From Bacillota bacterium (GTDB lineage: Bacteria > Bacillota > Clostridia > Christensenellales > Pumilibacteraceae), in NCBI GenBank assembly GCA_009779975.1, contig WRAY01000010.1, forward strand, positions 1-64,000: a DNA stretch of 64,000 nucleotides. Direction: 5' to 3'. Both the position numbers and the translations under genes were made by a program. Positions 17,857 through 25,363 of the stretch are shown here, piece after piece. The notes below the pieces were generated by a model. That model saw nothing but the letters and a program-made list of their open reading frames with translations, was not told where the DNA came from and made no database searches. Each line of letters starts with the position of its first letter. The first letter of the stretch is position 1.

Positions 17857-18151
17857 TCAAACTTGTCAATTTTTCTTTTGTGAAAGGTCCGTTACCTCTT
17901 GCTGTTTGAATTCCGTTTTTAAAAACCAAAACAGTCGGAACGCTCATCACTCCGTTTTCTCTGGTAAGTGCTGACTCATCGTCAATGTTGACATTATAGA
18001 AATTAGCACCGGACGCATTGTCTTCAGCAAATTCTTCCAAAAGCGGTTTTAATGCACGGCATGGCGGACACCATGGTGCAGTAAAAGCAACAAGAGTTGT
18101 TTTTTGATTGATTGCATTATTAAATTCATTTATTGAAAGTGGTTTTATCAT
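17846..18151 (-). CDS. trxA: Thioredoxin
   Basis: A 101-aa thioredoxin-fold thiol-disulfide oxidoreductase. The active site is WCPPC rather than the usual WCGPC, in FTAPWCPPCRALKPLLEEFA, which may shift its redox potential. The cis-Pro region is VPTVLVFKNG. The start follows AAAGGA with normal spacing. It has no signal peptide and is cytosolic. It lies 99 bp downstream of the pepV-like gene on the same strand, with a decayed repeat (about 18205-18240, TCATTCTGAACTGAATGAAGG) between them. Confidence 0.9.
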   Translation of the reverse strand: MIKPLSINEFNNAINQKTTLVAFTAPWCPPCRALKPLLEEFAEDNASGANFYNVNIDDESALTRENGVMSVPTVLVFKNGIQTARGNGPFTKEKLTSLINS

Positions 18152-18250
18152 AAGTTTTTCCTTTGTGTTTATTTTGATTCAGGATGAAAAAAGACATTCT
18201 TTTATTGTCATTCTGAACTGAATGAAGGATAGCGAATAGTAAATTAATTA

Positions 18251-19537
18251 TTATTTTATTTTCTCTAATTCTTCAATCGCTCTCATATATATCCCGCTCA
18301 ACTTTTCAAACTCTTTTAAACTTGTTCCTTCATCAATGTTGTGGATATTTGTTTCTTGGTTTGGAAAGGTTGTTCCGAATGCGACAGCATTTGGCATTCT
18401 TCTTGCATAAGTTCCGCCGCCTGTTTGACGGGGCGGGGTGTCAAAATCGCCTGTTGTTTCTTGATATGCTTTTATCAACGCTTTGATATAAGACGAATTT
18501 AAATCAACACATAAATGCTCTTGAAATGCCAACTCTGTTATTTTGCTCGAAAAAACATTTTTGTATTCATCAAGTTTCTTTTGAATATGAGCAATAACCT
18601 CTTTCTTAGTTAAGGTTTTCGGCATTCTAATATCAAGTGTAATGTCTAAATTTTTGTCGCCGTCTTGATAATCAATACACGCAAAATTAAGAGTTGTTTT
18701 TCCCGAGAGCGGACAGAATTCATCAATGCCAAAGTTTTGGGTTGCATCAAGATTGAAAAGCCCGAGAACTTCTAAAAGATCGCATTTTGGAAATTTCTCT
18801 TTCAAAAGGTCAACTGCTTTAAAAATAGCATTATCCGCTTTGTGAGGTGATTTTGCATGTCCGGCAATACCTGTTGTTTCAAATGCTAATTCGTTTTGCA
18901 AAACGACAGAACAACGATCGGGAACAACATTCGCTCTGTCTCCTGCTTTTAATGACTTGATATTTTTCTTGCAGCATTCTGGCATAACGAATGACACCTT
19001 TAATTGCAATATCCCTTTTTCGCTTGATACTAAAGGAAAGTCCGCATCAGGAACGAGAGAGAATGCGGGAATTTCAGCATTCTTAACATAGTAATGCATG
19101 CATGCCGAGCCGGTTTCCTCGTTCATTCCGACAATAAGACGATAGCGGTTTTTTAGTTTTTTGTCTTCGCCTTTTTTGACCATTTCTTTAAAAAGATGCA
19201 AAAATACAATTGCCGCACCCTTGTTGTCAACAACGCCTCGCCCATAAAGATGACCATCCTTTTCAGTCAAGTCATATGCTGGGTATGTCCAGCCATCGCC
19301 TGCCGGAACAACATCAAGATGACAAAGAACACCGATGAGTTTTCCTTTCGGGTGTCCAATCTCAGCATAGCCGGCATAGCCGTCGACATTGCCTGTTTTT
19401 AGTCCATACTCTGCGGCTTTTCTTAAAAACCACTCTAAGGCAAGATGACATTCATGTCCGAAAGGCATTTCTTTTGTTGCAGTTGCCATATCCTCAACTG
19501 AGGGAATCTGCAGAAGTTCTTTTAAGTCTTTTAACAT
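18251..19537 (-). CDS. pepV: M20 family dipeptidase, PepV-like
   Basis: A 428-aa metallopeptidase expected to cleave dipeptides in the cytosol with two Zn ions. Family motifs: CHLDVVPAGDGW (first metal His and catalytic Asp), GRGVVDNKGA (bridging Asp), NEETGS (catalytic Glu and metal Glu), DADFP, and a late HNIDEG for the last metal His. The ATG at 19537 (MLKDLKELL) is preferred over an upstream in-frame start at 19576, because AAGGAG sits 7-12 nt before it and the upstream extension lies in an AT-rich repeat. Related succinyl-diaminopimelate desuccinylases share the fold; the length and the PFGHECHLALEWFL segment favour PepV. Confidence 0.88.
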   Translation of the reverse strand: MLKDLKELLQIPSVEDMATATKEMPFGHECHLALEWFLRKAAEYGLKTGNVDGYAGYAEIGHPKGKLIGVLCHLDVVPAGDGWTYPAYDLTEKDGHLYGRGVVDNKGAAIVFLHLFKEMVKKGEDKKLKNRYRLIVGMNEETGSACMHYYVKNAEIPAFSLVPDADFPLVSSEKGILQLKVSFVMPECCKKNIKSLKAGDRANVVPDRCSVVLQNELAFETTGIAGHAKSPHKADNAIFKAVDLLKEKFPKCDLLEVLGLFNLDATQNFGIDEFCPLSGKTTLNFACIDYQDGDKNLDITLDIRMPKTLTKKEVIAHIQKKLDEYKNVFSSKITELAFQEHLCVDLNSSYIKALIKAYQETTGDFDTPPRQTGGGTYARRMPNAVAFGTTFPNQETNIHNIDEGTSLKEFEKLSGIYMRAIEELEKIK

Positions 19538-19552
19538 TTTGGTTCTCCTTAA

Positions 19553-19625
19553 TAAATTGTAAATTACAGTTTGCAAATTACAAATGTTGAAAATTAATTT
19601 GTCAATTGTAATTTGTAATTTTCTT
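19553..19625. repeat. AT-rich palindromic repeat
   Basis: AAATTGTAAATTACAGTTTGC on one side and TTGTCAATTGTAATTTGTAA on the other surround a short AT spacer. It is the same family as 10973, 21811, 26459 and 51721, and lies between the divergent pepV and gltX promoters. Confidence 0.65.
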
Positions 19626-19638
19626 CAATGTTAAATAG

Positions 19639-19667
19639 TTGATTTTTCTATTTATTTTTAGTATACT
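19639..19667 (+). promoter_or_regulatory. Promoter of gltX, apparently leaderless
   Basis: TTGATT (19639-19644), a 17-nt spacer and TATACT (19662-19667). Six nt (ACTTCC) lie between the -10 and the ATG at 19674, and no Shine-Dalgarno is possible in that space. Confidence 0.7.
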
Positions 19668-19673
19668 ACTTCC

Positions 19674-21263
19674 ATGAGTGCAAGTAAAGTAAATTTGAGC
19701 AAAAAAGTAAAAACTCGTTTTGCTCCGTCTCCGACAGGATTTTTGCATATCGGAGGCTTAAGGACTGCGTTATATGCTTATCTCTATGCTAAAAAGCATG
19801 GGGGTGAGTTTATTTTGAGAATTGAGGACACCGATCAAGAAAGAGAAGTTGAAGGAGCAAAAGAAGTCATCTATTCAACGCTTCGTGAATGCGGAGTTTT
19901 CTACACAGAAGGACCTGATGTCGGAGGAGATTATGGTCCATATATTCAAAGTGAGAGAAGAGAGATTTATGCAAAGTATGCAGATATTTTAATTGAAAAA
20001 GGTGGGGCATACTATTGCTTTTGCAGTGGGAAAGATGACAATAATAATGACAACAATATTGTAGGGGACGGCGTCCTCGCCGTCCCGAATGAGTGTGTCT
20101 CAAATAATGACAGCGGGACGGCGAGGACGCCGTCCCCTACAAGTTCACCGACCACCGACCACCGACCACCGACCACCAAATATGACAAGAAATGCTTGCA
20201 TTTATCAAAAGCCCAAATTCAAAAGAATCTCTCCCAAAATATCCCTTACTGCATTCGACAAAACATACCGCTTGAAGGAATTTCTGAATATGAGGACTTA
20301 GTTTTTGGAAAAATATCCGTCCCAAATGCCGACCTTGAGGATAATGTTCTATTGAAAAGTGATGGTTTGCCGACTTATAATTTTGCAAATGTTGTCGACG
20401 ATTATTTAATGGGAATAAATTATGTTATCAGAGGAACGGAATATCTTTCTTCAACTCCGAAATATAATTTGCTATACCAAGCATTCGGTTGGGAACTTCC
20501 GAAATATATTCATCTTCAGCCTATAATGAAAGACAGAAATCAAAAACTTTCGAAACGGCATGGTGCGGCGTCATATGATGATTTTGTGAAAAAAGGCTTT
20601 TTAAAAGATGCGATAATAAACTATATTGCTCTTCTTGGTTGGAGTCCGAAGTCAACAAGAGAAAAATTTAACCTTACTGAATTGGAAGAGGCATTCTCGC
20701 TGGACGGCATTTCAAAATCCCCAAGCATATTTGACGAAAATAAAATGAGGTATATCAATTCGCTTTATATGAAAGAATTGAGCGAAGAAGAATTTTTTAA
20801 ACTCGTTGAACCATTTTTGAAAAAGTTGAATTATTTGAAAGATTATGACCTAAAATATCTTGCAACACTACTTCAAGGAAGAGCGGAAATTTTGAGCGAT
20901 GTCGAAAAATTAACAGAGTTTCTAAAAGAAGAAGAATTCAAAAAATTCGATTTAAACAACTTTATTCACGAAAAAAATAAAACAGACATAGACTTAGCAA
21001 AAAAATTATTGCCCGATTTAGCGAATATAGTATCTCGTCTCTGCGACCCAGAGCGAAGCGAAGGGGAAACAATCCAGAACATCGGCGAATTGTTAGGAGA
21101 ATACGCACAATCAAAAGAATTAAAAAAAGGTCAAGTCCTCTGGATTTTCCGAATAGCAATAACAGGAGCAGTAACAACCTGTGGCGGAGCAGGAGAGATG
21201 GCAAAGTTGTTGGGGGGATGGAAGTGTTTAGAAAGAATAAATGGTTTTATTAGAAGAATATAA
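19674..21263 (+). CDS. gltX: Glutamyl-tRNA synthetase with in-frame repeat insertions
   Basis: A class I synthetase that charges tRNA(Glu). HIGH-like motif HIGG in APSPTGFLHIGGLRTALY; KMSKS-like motif KLSKRHG; YYCFC zinc-region start; EYLSSTPKYNLLYQAFGW in the core. The 529 aa exceeds the usual 470-490. The excess is mostly at residues about 121-168, where a composite palindrome plus heptamer repeat encodes IVGDGVLAVPNEC and SPTTDHRPPTTKYD, replacing the normally short loop between YYCFC and KCLHLSK. A second insertion near the C-terminus reads CDPERSEGE, from a different dispersed repeat. Catalytic motifs are intact, so the enzyme is probably active. Confidence 0.94.
   Translation: MSASKVNLSKKVKTRFAPSPTGFLHIGGLRTALYAYLYAKKHGGEFILRIEDTDQEREVEGAKEVIYSTLRECGVFYTEGPDVGGDYGPYIQSERREIYAKYADILIEKGGAYYCFCSGKDDNNNDNNIVGDGVLAVPNECVSNNDSGTARTPSPTSSPTTDHRPPTTKYDKKCLHLSKAQIQKNLSQNIPYCIRQNIPLEGISEYEDLVFGKISVPNADLEDNVLLKSDGLPTYNFANVVDDYLMGINYVIRGTEYLSSTPKYNLLYQAFGWELPKYIHLQPIMKDRNQKLSKRHGAASYDDFVKKGFLKDAIINYIALLGWSPKSTREKFNLTELEEAFSLDGISKSPSIFDENKMRYINSLYMKELSEEEFFKLVEPFLKKLNYLKDYDLKYLATLLQGRAEILSDVEKLTEFLKEEEFKKFDLNNFIHEKNKTDIDLAKKLLPDLANIVSRLCDPERSEGETIQNIGELLGEYAQSKELKKGQVLWIFRIAITGAVTTCGGAGEMAKLLGGWKCLERINGFIRRI
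20058..20179 (+). repeat. Composite palindrome plus heptamer repeat inside gltX
   Basis: 20061-20140 is an 80-bp inverted repeat whose arms begin GTAGGGGACGGCGTCCTCG and end in the complement CCCCTAC. It is followed by about four CCGACCA heptamers (20148-20178). The composite matches the insertion in hutU (58661-58785) in order and reading frame. Confidence 0.9.
21040..21066 (+). repeat. ERSEG-type dispersed repeat inside gltX
   Basis: CTGCGACCCAGAGCGAAGCG, then AAGGGG, reads CDPERSEGE in frame. Related copies occur in gaps at 18205-18240 and 41047-41075. Confidence 0.7.
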
Positions 21264-21267
21264 AAAT

Positions 21268-21336
21268 GTAGGGGACGCCGTCCTCGGCGTCCCGCAAGAT
21301 AAAGATGTTTGTAACGGGACGCACGGCATCCCCTAC
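21268..21336. repeat. GTAGGGG palindrome between gltX and smpB
   Basis: GTAGGGGACGCCGTCCTCGG and the right arm ending GGCATCCCCTAC, around a 20-nt AT spacer. It is the same subtype as the gltX and hutU insertions, here without the heptamer tail. Confidence 0.85.
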
Positions 21337-21363
21337 AAATTTTGAGAACAACTAAAAAAGCAC

Positions 21364-21810
21364 ATGAAAATTATCGAAAAAAACAAAAAAGCATATCATG
21401 ACTACTTCATTGAAGAAACATTTGAGGCAGGGATTGCACTCGAAGGGAATGAGGTGAAAAGTATCCGAGTGAATGGAATATCACTAAGGGATAGTTTTTG
21501 TCATTTCGATAAGGGCGAGTTATTCTTAAAAAACGCTCATGTCAACCCTTATGAAAAAGGCTCACATTTTAATGCCGAACCTCGCCGAAATCGAAAATTA
21601 CTTCTTAATAAACATGAAATAAAAAAACTAATCGGCAAAATTGCTCAAAAAGGTTTCACTCTTGTTCCGACAAAAGTCTACTTTAAAGGCAACTACCTCA
21701 AAGTAGAAATAGGACTGGCAAAAGGAAAAAAACAACACGACAAAAGAGAAACACTGAAAGAAAAGCAATTGAAGAGAGAAAGCGAGAGGGAAATCTCTAA
21801 AATTAAATGA
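21364..21810 (+). CDS. smpB: SsrA-binding protein SmpB
   Basis: Binds tmRNA and delivers it to stalled ribosomes for trans-translation. A 148-aa OB-fold protein with all family landmarks: NKKAYHDYFIEETFEAGIAL, then EGNEVKSIR; HVNPYEKGSHFNAEPRR; RKLLLNKHEI; the GLAKGKKQHDKRE turn and a basic C-terminal tail that inserts in the decoding site. No clear SD precedes the ATG. It lies between gltX and mnmE, separated from both by repeats. The tmRNA gene itself is not in this window. Confidence 0.96.
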   Translation: MKIIEKNKKAYHDYFIEETFEAGIALEGNEVKSIRVNGISLRDSFCHFDKGELFLKNAHVNPYEKGSHFNAEPRRNRKLLLNKHEIKKLIGKIAQKGFTLVPTKVYFKGNYLKVEIGLAKGKKQHDKRETLKEKQLKRESEREISKIK

Positions 21811-21966
21811 CAAATTACAGTGGACAAATTACAAATATTAATAAATTTAATTTGTCCTTTCAAGCCTAGGAGCGAGAGTTGCGAGCATGCTTGCATGCTC
21901 ATGACCGAGCGACGAAGGCTTTCAATAATTATTATTTGTGATTTGTCCACTGTAATTTATAATTTA
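21811..21966. repeat. Nested repeat between smpB and mnmE
   Basis: The outer AT-rich palindrome arms are ACAAATTACAGTGGACAAAT (about 21812) and ATTTGTCCACTGTAATTTAT (about 21943). Inside lies a separate GC-rich element with the perfect hairpin GAGCATGCTTGCATGCTC and imperfect outer arms AAGCCTAGGAGCGAG...CGAAGGCTTTC. The right arm supplies a TATAAT 8 nt before the mnmE ATG. Confidence 0.75.
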
Positions 21967-21971
21967 AAAGA

Positions 21972-23783
21972 ATGAAACTAAAGAAAGAAAAAGAAACTCC
22001 TATGCAACTCCCCCCCATCGTTGCAATCAGTTCCCCTCGTGGAACGGGTGCAATTTCAATAATCAGATTAAGCGGAGAAGGAGTGCATGAAATCGCAAAA
22101 AGGCTTGTGACAGTCAAAGAGACAGTGAAGCCCAAGTTTTTGCATTACGGCATATTTTCAACGCATAACGCACAATGCACAACGCATAATGATTGTTGGA
22201 GTGATTTTGACGGACAATTTGTAGGGGCGGCAACCTGCCGCCCGCTGTTTTGTTCCGAACAAAGCAACGGGCGGCAGGTTGCCGACCCTACAAGTATTGC
22301 CACAAAAAATCGCACAAAATCACTGAATGCTAAAAAATTCGACAAACATTGTGCGTTATGCGATATGCATTCTGCGTTGAAGGACGAAGTCCTAATCTCA
22401 TTCTTTTCCGCTCCTAATTCCTACACAGGTGAAGACATGGTTGAGTTGTATCCGCACGGCGGAGAATTTTTGACAAATGAGATTTTGAATTGTTTCATCG
22501 CAGAAGGTTGCCGAATTGCCGAAAACGGCGAATTTTCAAAGAGGGCATTTTTAAACGGTAAAATAGATTTAACAAAAGCGGAAGCAATAGTCGACCTCAT
22601 CAATGCCCAAACAAGGGGCGAAGCATCTTTAGCCTTCAACGCTCTTAGCGGCGGCGTCAAAGATAGTATTCAAGTTTTAGAGCGTGAACTCATTGAAACG
22701 ATTGCGAAAATATCGGTTTGTGTTGACTATCCCGAAGAAGATTTGGAGATAGTCACAAAAGGCGAAGTTTTTGCAAGTGTTTCAAAAGTACTTGAAAAAA
22801 TCAATGTTCTTATTTCTTCATACGGTCAAGGAAAACTTCTTAGGGAAGGAATTCGAGTTGCCCTAGTCGGAGAAACCAATGTCGGAAAATCTTCATTAAT
22901 GAATGCTTTATTAGGGCATGACCGCTCAATTGTCACAGAAATTGCAGGAACTACCCGGGACTACATTGAAGAAGGTTTTGTCATAAACGGTCAAAAATTT
23001 GTCCTAATCGACACCGCTGGAATAAGAGAGAGCGATGACGAAGTAGAAAAAATTGGAATCGAAAGAACAAAAAAGATGATAGAAACTGCCGACATAGTTT
23101 TATACATTTTTGACTTAATAGGGAACGAAAATAAAATCGTAGGGGGGTGTAATGTCCAAGAGTCAATCGAAACGAAGTGTCACGGGGACTGGCTCACTGA
23201 CACGAAGTGCCCCGAAGGGGTTGAGGCAATCCCTTGCCTCAATCAGAGTGTCTGTCCCCGTGACATGAAGTGGGTATTTGGATGTCAGCCAGACACTACG
23301 GGGGCGGTCAATGACCGCCCGCACAAGAACACAATCTTTGTCCAAAACAAAATTGACTTAAAGAACGAAAAAATAAACTATAGGGGCGGCATTCTGCCGC
23401 CCGAAAAAGATAACAATAAAATTGTAGAGGTGCTCGCTCCTACAAGCACCAACAAAAATTCTATTTTCCGAATAAGTGCCAAAACAGGTCAAGGTATTGA
23501 AGAGTTAAAAAAACTGCTATCCCAGAAATCAAAACAACTAACACAACCACTGACCGCTAATCACCAATCACCAACCACAATTTCAAATCCTCGTCACTAT
23601 CAAGCATTAGTCCACGCAAAAGAATCTCTAACTTTAGCACTTCAAAATCTTAACAGCTTTACTCTTGACTATGTCAATGTTGACTTAAACGATGCCTTAA
23701 ACTCTATTTCATCAATTACAGGCATTCGAGCAACCGACGAAGTAATCGGCGAAATATTCAAAAACTTCTGCGTCGGGAAATAA
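21972..23783 (+). CDS. mnmE: tRNA modification GTPase MnmE, enlarged by repeat insertions
   Basis: With MnmG, MnmE installs (carboxy)aminomethyl groups on wobble U34 of tRNAs. N-terminal folate-binding region (ISSPRGTGAISIIRLSG, SYTGEDMVELYPHGG); G1 GETNVGKSS; G3 DTAG; G4 NKID; SAKTGQG; and the C-terminal FCVGK cysteine motif (CIGK-type). At 603 aa it is about 145 longer than usual. The excess sits in three or four repeat insertions: residues about 63-137 in the N-domain, about 382-455 just before G4, about 465-492 just after G4, and a heptamer block (TANHQSPTT) near 522-535. All core motifs survive. The ATG at 21972 is 8 nt after TATAAT; an ATG at 22002 (MQLPPIVAISS) is an alternative start closer to the family N-terminus. 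Confidence 0.93.
   Translation: MKLKKEKETPMQLPPIVAISSPRGTGAISIIRLSGEGVHEIAKRLVTVKETVKPKFLHYGIFSTHNAQCTTHNDCWSDFDGQFVGAATCRPLFCSEQSNGRQVADPTSIATKNRTKSLNAKKFDKHCALCDMHSALKDEVLISFFSAPNSYTGEDMVELYPHGGEFLTNEILNCFIAEGCRIAENGEFSKRAFLNGKIDLTKAEAIVDLINAQTRGEASLAFNALSGGVKDSIQVLERELIETIAKISVCVDYPEEDLEIVTKGEVFASVSKVLEKINVLISSYGQGKLLREGIRVALVGETNVGKSSLMNALLGHDRSIVTEIAGTTRDYIEEGFVINGQKFVLIDTAGIRESDDEVEKIGIERTKKMIETADIVLYIFDLIGNENKIVGGCNVQESIETKCHGDWLTDTKCPEGVEAIPCLNQSVCPRDMKWVFGCQPDTTGAVNDRPHKNTIFVQNKIDLKNEKINYRGGILPPEKDNNKIVEVLAPTSTNKNSIFRISAKTGQGIEELKKLLSQKSKQLTQPLTANHQSPTTISNPRHYQALVHAKESLTLALQNLNSFTLDYVNVDLNDALNSISSITGIRATDEVIGEIFKNFCVGK
22160..22380 (+). repeat. Nested double insertion in the mnmE N-domain
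   Basis: Outer arms: ACGCATAACGCACAATGC (about 22161) and ATTGTGCGTTATGCGATATG (about 22348). Nested inside at 22221-22291 is a GTAGGGG palindrome (arms GGGGCGGCAACCTGCCGCCC and its complement ending CCCTAC). Both are read through in frame. Confidence 0.85.
23116..23336 (+). repeat. Compound insertion in the mnmE G domain
   Basis: GTAGGGGGGTGTAATG opens the insertion. GTGTCACGGGGAC and GTCCCCGTGACA form an outer stem, and TTGAGGCAA/TTGCCTCAA an inner perfect hairpin. A GGGGGCGGTCAATGACCGCCC palindrome closes it. It lies between the DLIGNE strand and FVQNKID (G4). Confidence 0.8.
23379..23445 (+). repeat. Third repeat insertion in mnmE
   Basis: TATAGGGGCGGCATTCTGCC and a second degenerate copy (GTAGAGGTGCTCGCTCCTAC) lie between the G4 and SAK motifs. 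The first copy is read as YRGGILPP, the AGG-GGC frame of the element. Confidence 0.75.
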
Positions 23784-23786
23784 TGC

Positions 23787-23815
23787 TTGACAGAAAAGAA
23801 AAAATGTGTTATAAT
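23787..23815 (+). promoter_or_regulatory. Consensus promoter of the toxin-antitoxin pair
   Basis: TTGACA (23787-23792), 17 nt, TATAAT (23810-23815): both boxes are perfect. The ATG at 23823 is 7 nt downstream, so the mRNA should be leaderless. The promoter begins 3 nt after the mnmE stop. Confidence 0.85.
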
Positions 23816-23822
23816 AGAAATG

Positions 23823-24452
23823 ATGAGCAAATTTTCTCAATACAAAGAATTAATTGATGTTACTATCAAATTACATTTTACAATTAGTGACAAATGGAAA
23901 GAGTATTGCGGTAAGAACAATATATTGTTGTTTAATCAAAAAAAGAAATTAATTAAAGATATAATTGTAAATGAAGAAATAGAAAATGCAATCTACAAAT
24001 ATCAATCATTCCTTGTTCCAAGACTATTTAGCATATTAAAAAACGGCGATGATTTTAGAGTAAGAATAAAAGATGGAAAGTCAATACAATTCAAAATTCC
24101 CGAATATATGAAGAGAAAAGAAGAAGGGAAAGTTCCGATTCAAGATTGCTTGAACGATATTTTTGGAATCAGAATTATAACAGATGAATTTATAAACACT
24201 AGTGAAATCAAAGAATTTATAGAAAAAAATTATTCAAACAATGAAATCAAAGTAATTGACAGTAGCAAAAAAATAGGTGAAAATGAATATAAAGCAACAC
24301 ATTTATATTTTAAAAATGATAATTATTCTTTTCGCTGGGAATTGCAAGTGTGGTTTAAGGATTTTGTGAAGTCTAATGAAGCAAGTCACAAAAAACATAA
24401 ACAAGCATATACTAAGTGGACAAAAGAACTTAAAAAGGAGGTAGGCGAATGA
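23823..24452 (+). CDS. Small alarmone-synthetase-like toxin (toxSAS type)
   Basis: A 209-aa protein made almost only of a RelA/SpoT synthetase-like domain. Recognisable signatures: RVRIKDGKS (ATP-binding basic stretch), DIFGIRIIT (the metal-binding Asp strand), YKATHLYF and WELQVWF with the conserved Glu/Gln, then SHKKHKQAY. No HD hydrolase, TGS or ACT domain is present. It overlaps the next gene, a Panacea-domain antitoxin, by ATGA. That pairing matches known toxSAS toxin-antitoxin operons, whose toxins pyrophosphorylate tRNA CCA ends or make alarmones. ATG 23823 is preferred to 23820 and to the upstream TTG, which is the -35 box. Which substrate it uses cannot be told from sequence. Confidence 0.82.
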   Translation: MSKFSQYKELIDVTIKLHFTISDKWKEYCGKNNILLFNQKKKLIKDIIVNEEIENAIYKYQSFLVPRLFSILKNGDDFRVRIKDGKSIQFKIPEYMKRKEEGKVPIQDCLNDIFGIRIITDEFINTSEIKEFIEKNYSNNEIKVIDSSKKIGENEYKATHLYFKNDNYSFRWELQVWFKDFVKSNEASHKKHKQAYTKWTKELKKEVGE

Positions 24453-25285
24453 AAACTCATTATATTATCATTAGCAGTTCATATTCTCGTGGTGTTAGAA
24501 TATGCTTGGAAGTCTTGGATGATATGGACAAGGCACAATCTTTTATAGACAAAATTATAGAAGAGTGCGGAGAAGATGTCTCATTATCGGTCCATTATCT
24601 TCAAACTGAAGATGGAAAATGGGAAACTGTGCAAAAAGAGAACTCTTTTTTTGAAGATATAGAAAAAGTCGAAACTGTTGAAGGGTTTATTTTTTGGATT
24701 AAAAAAGATAGGAGTTTGTCTGCTCTTGATATTACTAGATATATTCTTTCTAAAATGTCGTGCACTCATTTAAAACTTCAGAAACTTTTATATTTTTGTT
24801 ATGCGGAATATTTGTTGAAAGAAAAAAAACAATTATTTGAGAATGAGAGAATTTGTGCTTTGCCTCGTGGACCTGTTGTGTCGTCAATTTGTAATAAGTA
24901 TTATGGAAGAACAGATTCTCTTCGAGAAGATGATGTGCTTTCGGAAAAAGAAAAATTGGAAAGACTAAACAAATGGTTTAAGAGCAAAGATTTTGCTGAA
25001 AAAAATAAAAAAATAGATACTGAACAAATTTCTGAAAAACAATCACTAATGCTTCCTGCAAGAAGCAGGATTCTATTTGCGGAAGATGGAAAGAAAAGAG
25101 CAGCAAGCATTGATGCAACATTAGCAAGATATGCGAGTTTATCTGACAATGAACTAGTTCATTTGACTCACAGGGAAAACACTCCATGGAGCATAACTCG
25201 TGGACCACATGATACATGGGGAATAATAACAGACGAATGCATAATTGGATATCACAAAAATGAAACTTTGAGAAGCACTGAATAA
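24449..25285 (+). CDS. Panacea/SocA-domain antitoxin
   Basis: A 278-aa protein. Residues 1-90 form an N-terminal extension of unknown fold. From about 95 to 265 it matches the Panacea (DUF4065, SocA-like) domain: HLKLQKLLYFCYAEYLL, then ICALPRGPVVSSI, and the late LVHLTHRENTPWSITR. Panacea proteins act as antitoxins against many unrelated toxins, including toxSAS enzymes. The 4-nt overlap with the toxin and a strong SD (AAGGAGG) inside the toxin gene ensure coupled translation. The toxin-first order is less common than antitoxin-first among TA pairs. Neutralisation is presumably by direct binding; that is inferred from the family. Confidence 0.85.
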   Translation: MKTHYIIISSSYSRGVRICLEVLDDMDKAQSFIDKIIEECGEDVSLSVHYLQTEDGKWETVQKENSFFEDIEKVETVEGFIFWIKKDRSLSALDITRYILSKMSCTHLKLQKLLYFCYAEYLLKEKKQLFENERICALPRGPVVSSICNKYYGRTDSLREDDVLSEKEKLERLNKWFKSKDFAEKNKKIDTEQISEKQSLMLPARSRILFAEDGKKRAASIDATLARYASLSDNELVHLTHRENTPWSITRGPHDTWGIITDECIIGYHKNETLRSTE

Positions 25286-25327
25286 TCGGTGCTTTTTTAT
25301 TACTTCTAAAAAACATATGACATTGAT

Positions 25328-25356
25328 TTGCAAACTTTTTTGATATATGCTATACT
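25328..25356 (+). promoter_or_regulatory. Promoter of pheS, apparently leaderless
   Basis: TTGCAA (25328-25333), 17 nt, TATACT (25351-25356), then TAAAACA and the ATG at 25364. There is no SD, and no T-box or other leader of the sort often found before clostridial pheST. Confidence 0.7.
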
Positions 25357-25363
25357 TAAAACA

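Noticed and set aside
21040-21066. Functional C-terminal motif CDPERSEGE in GltX
   Set aside because: It matches a dispersed DNA repeat read in frame, not a conserved GltX feature.
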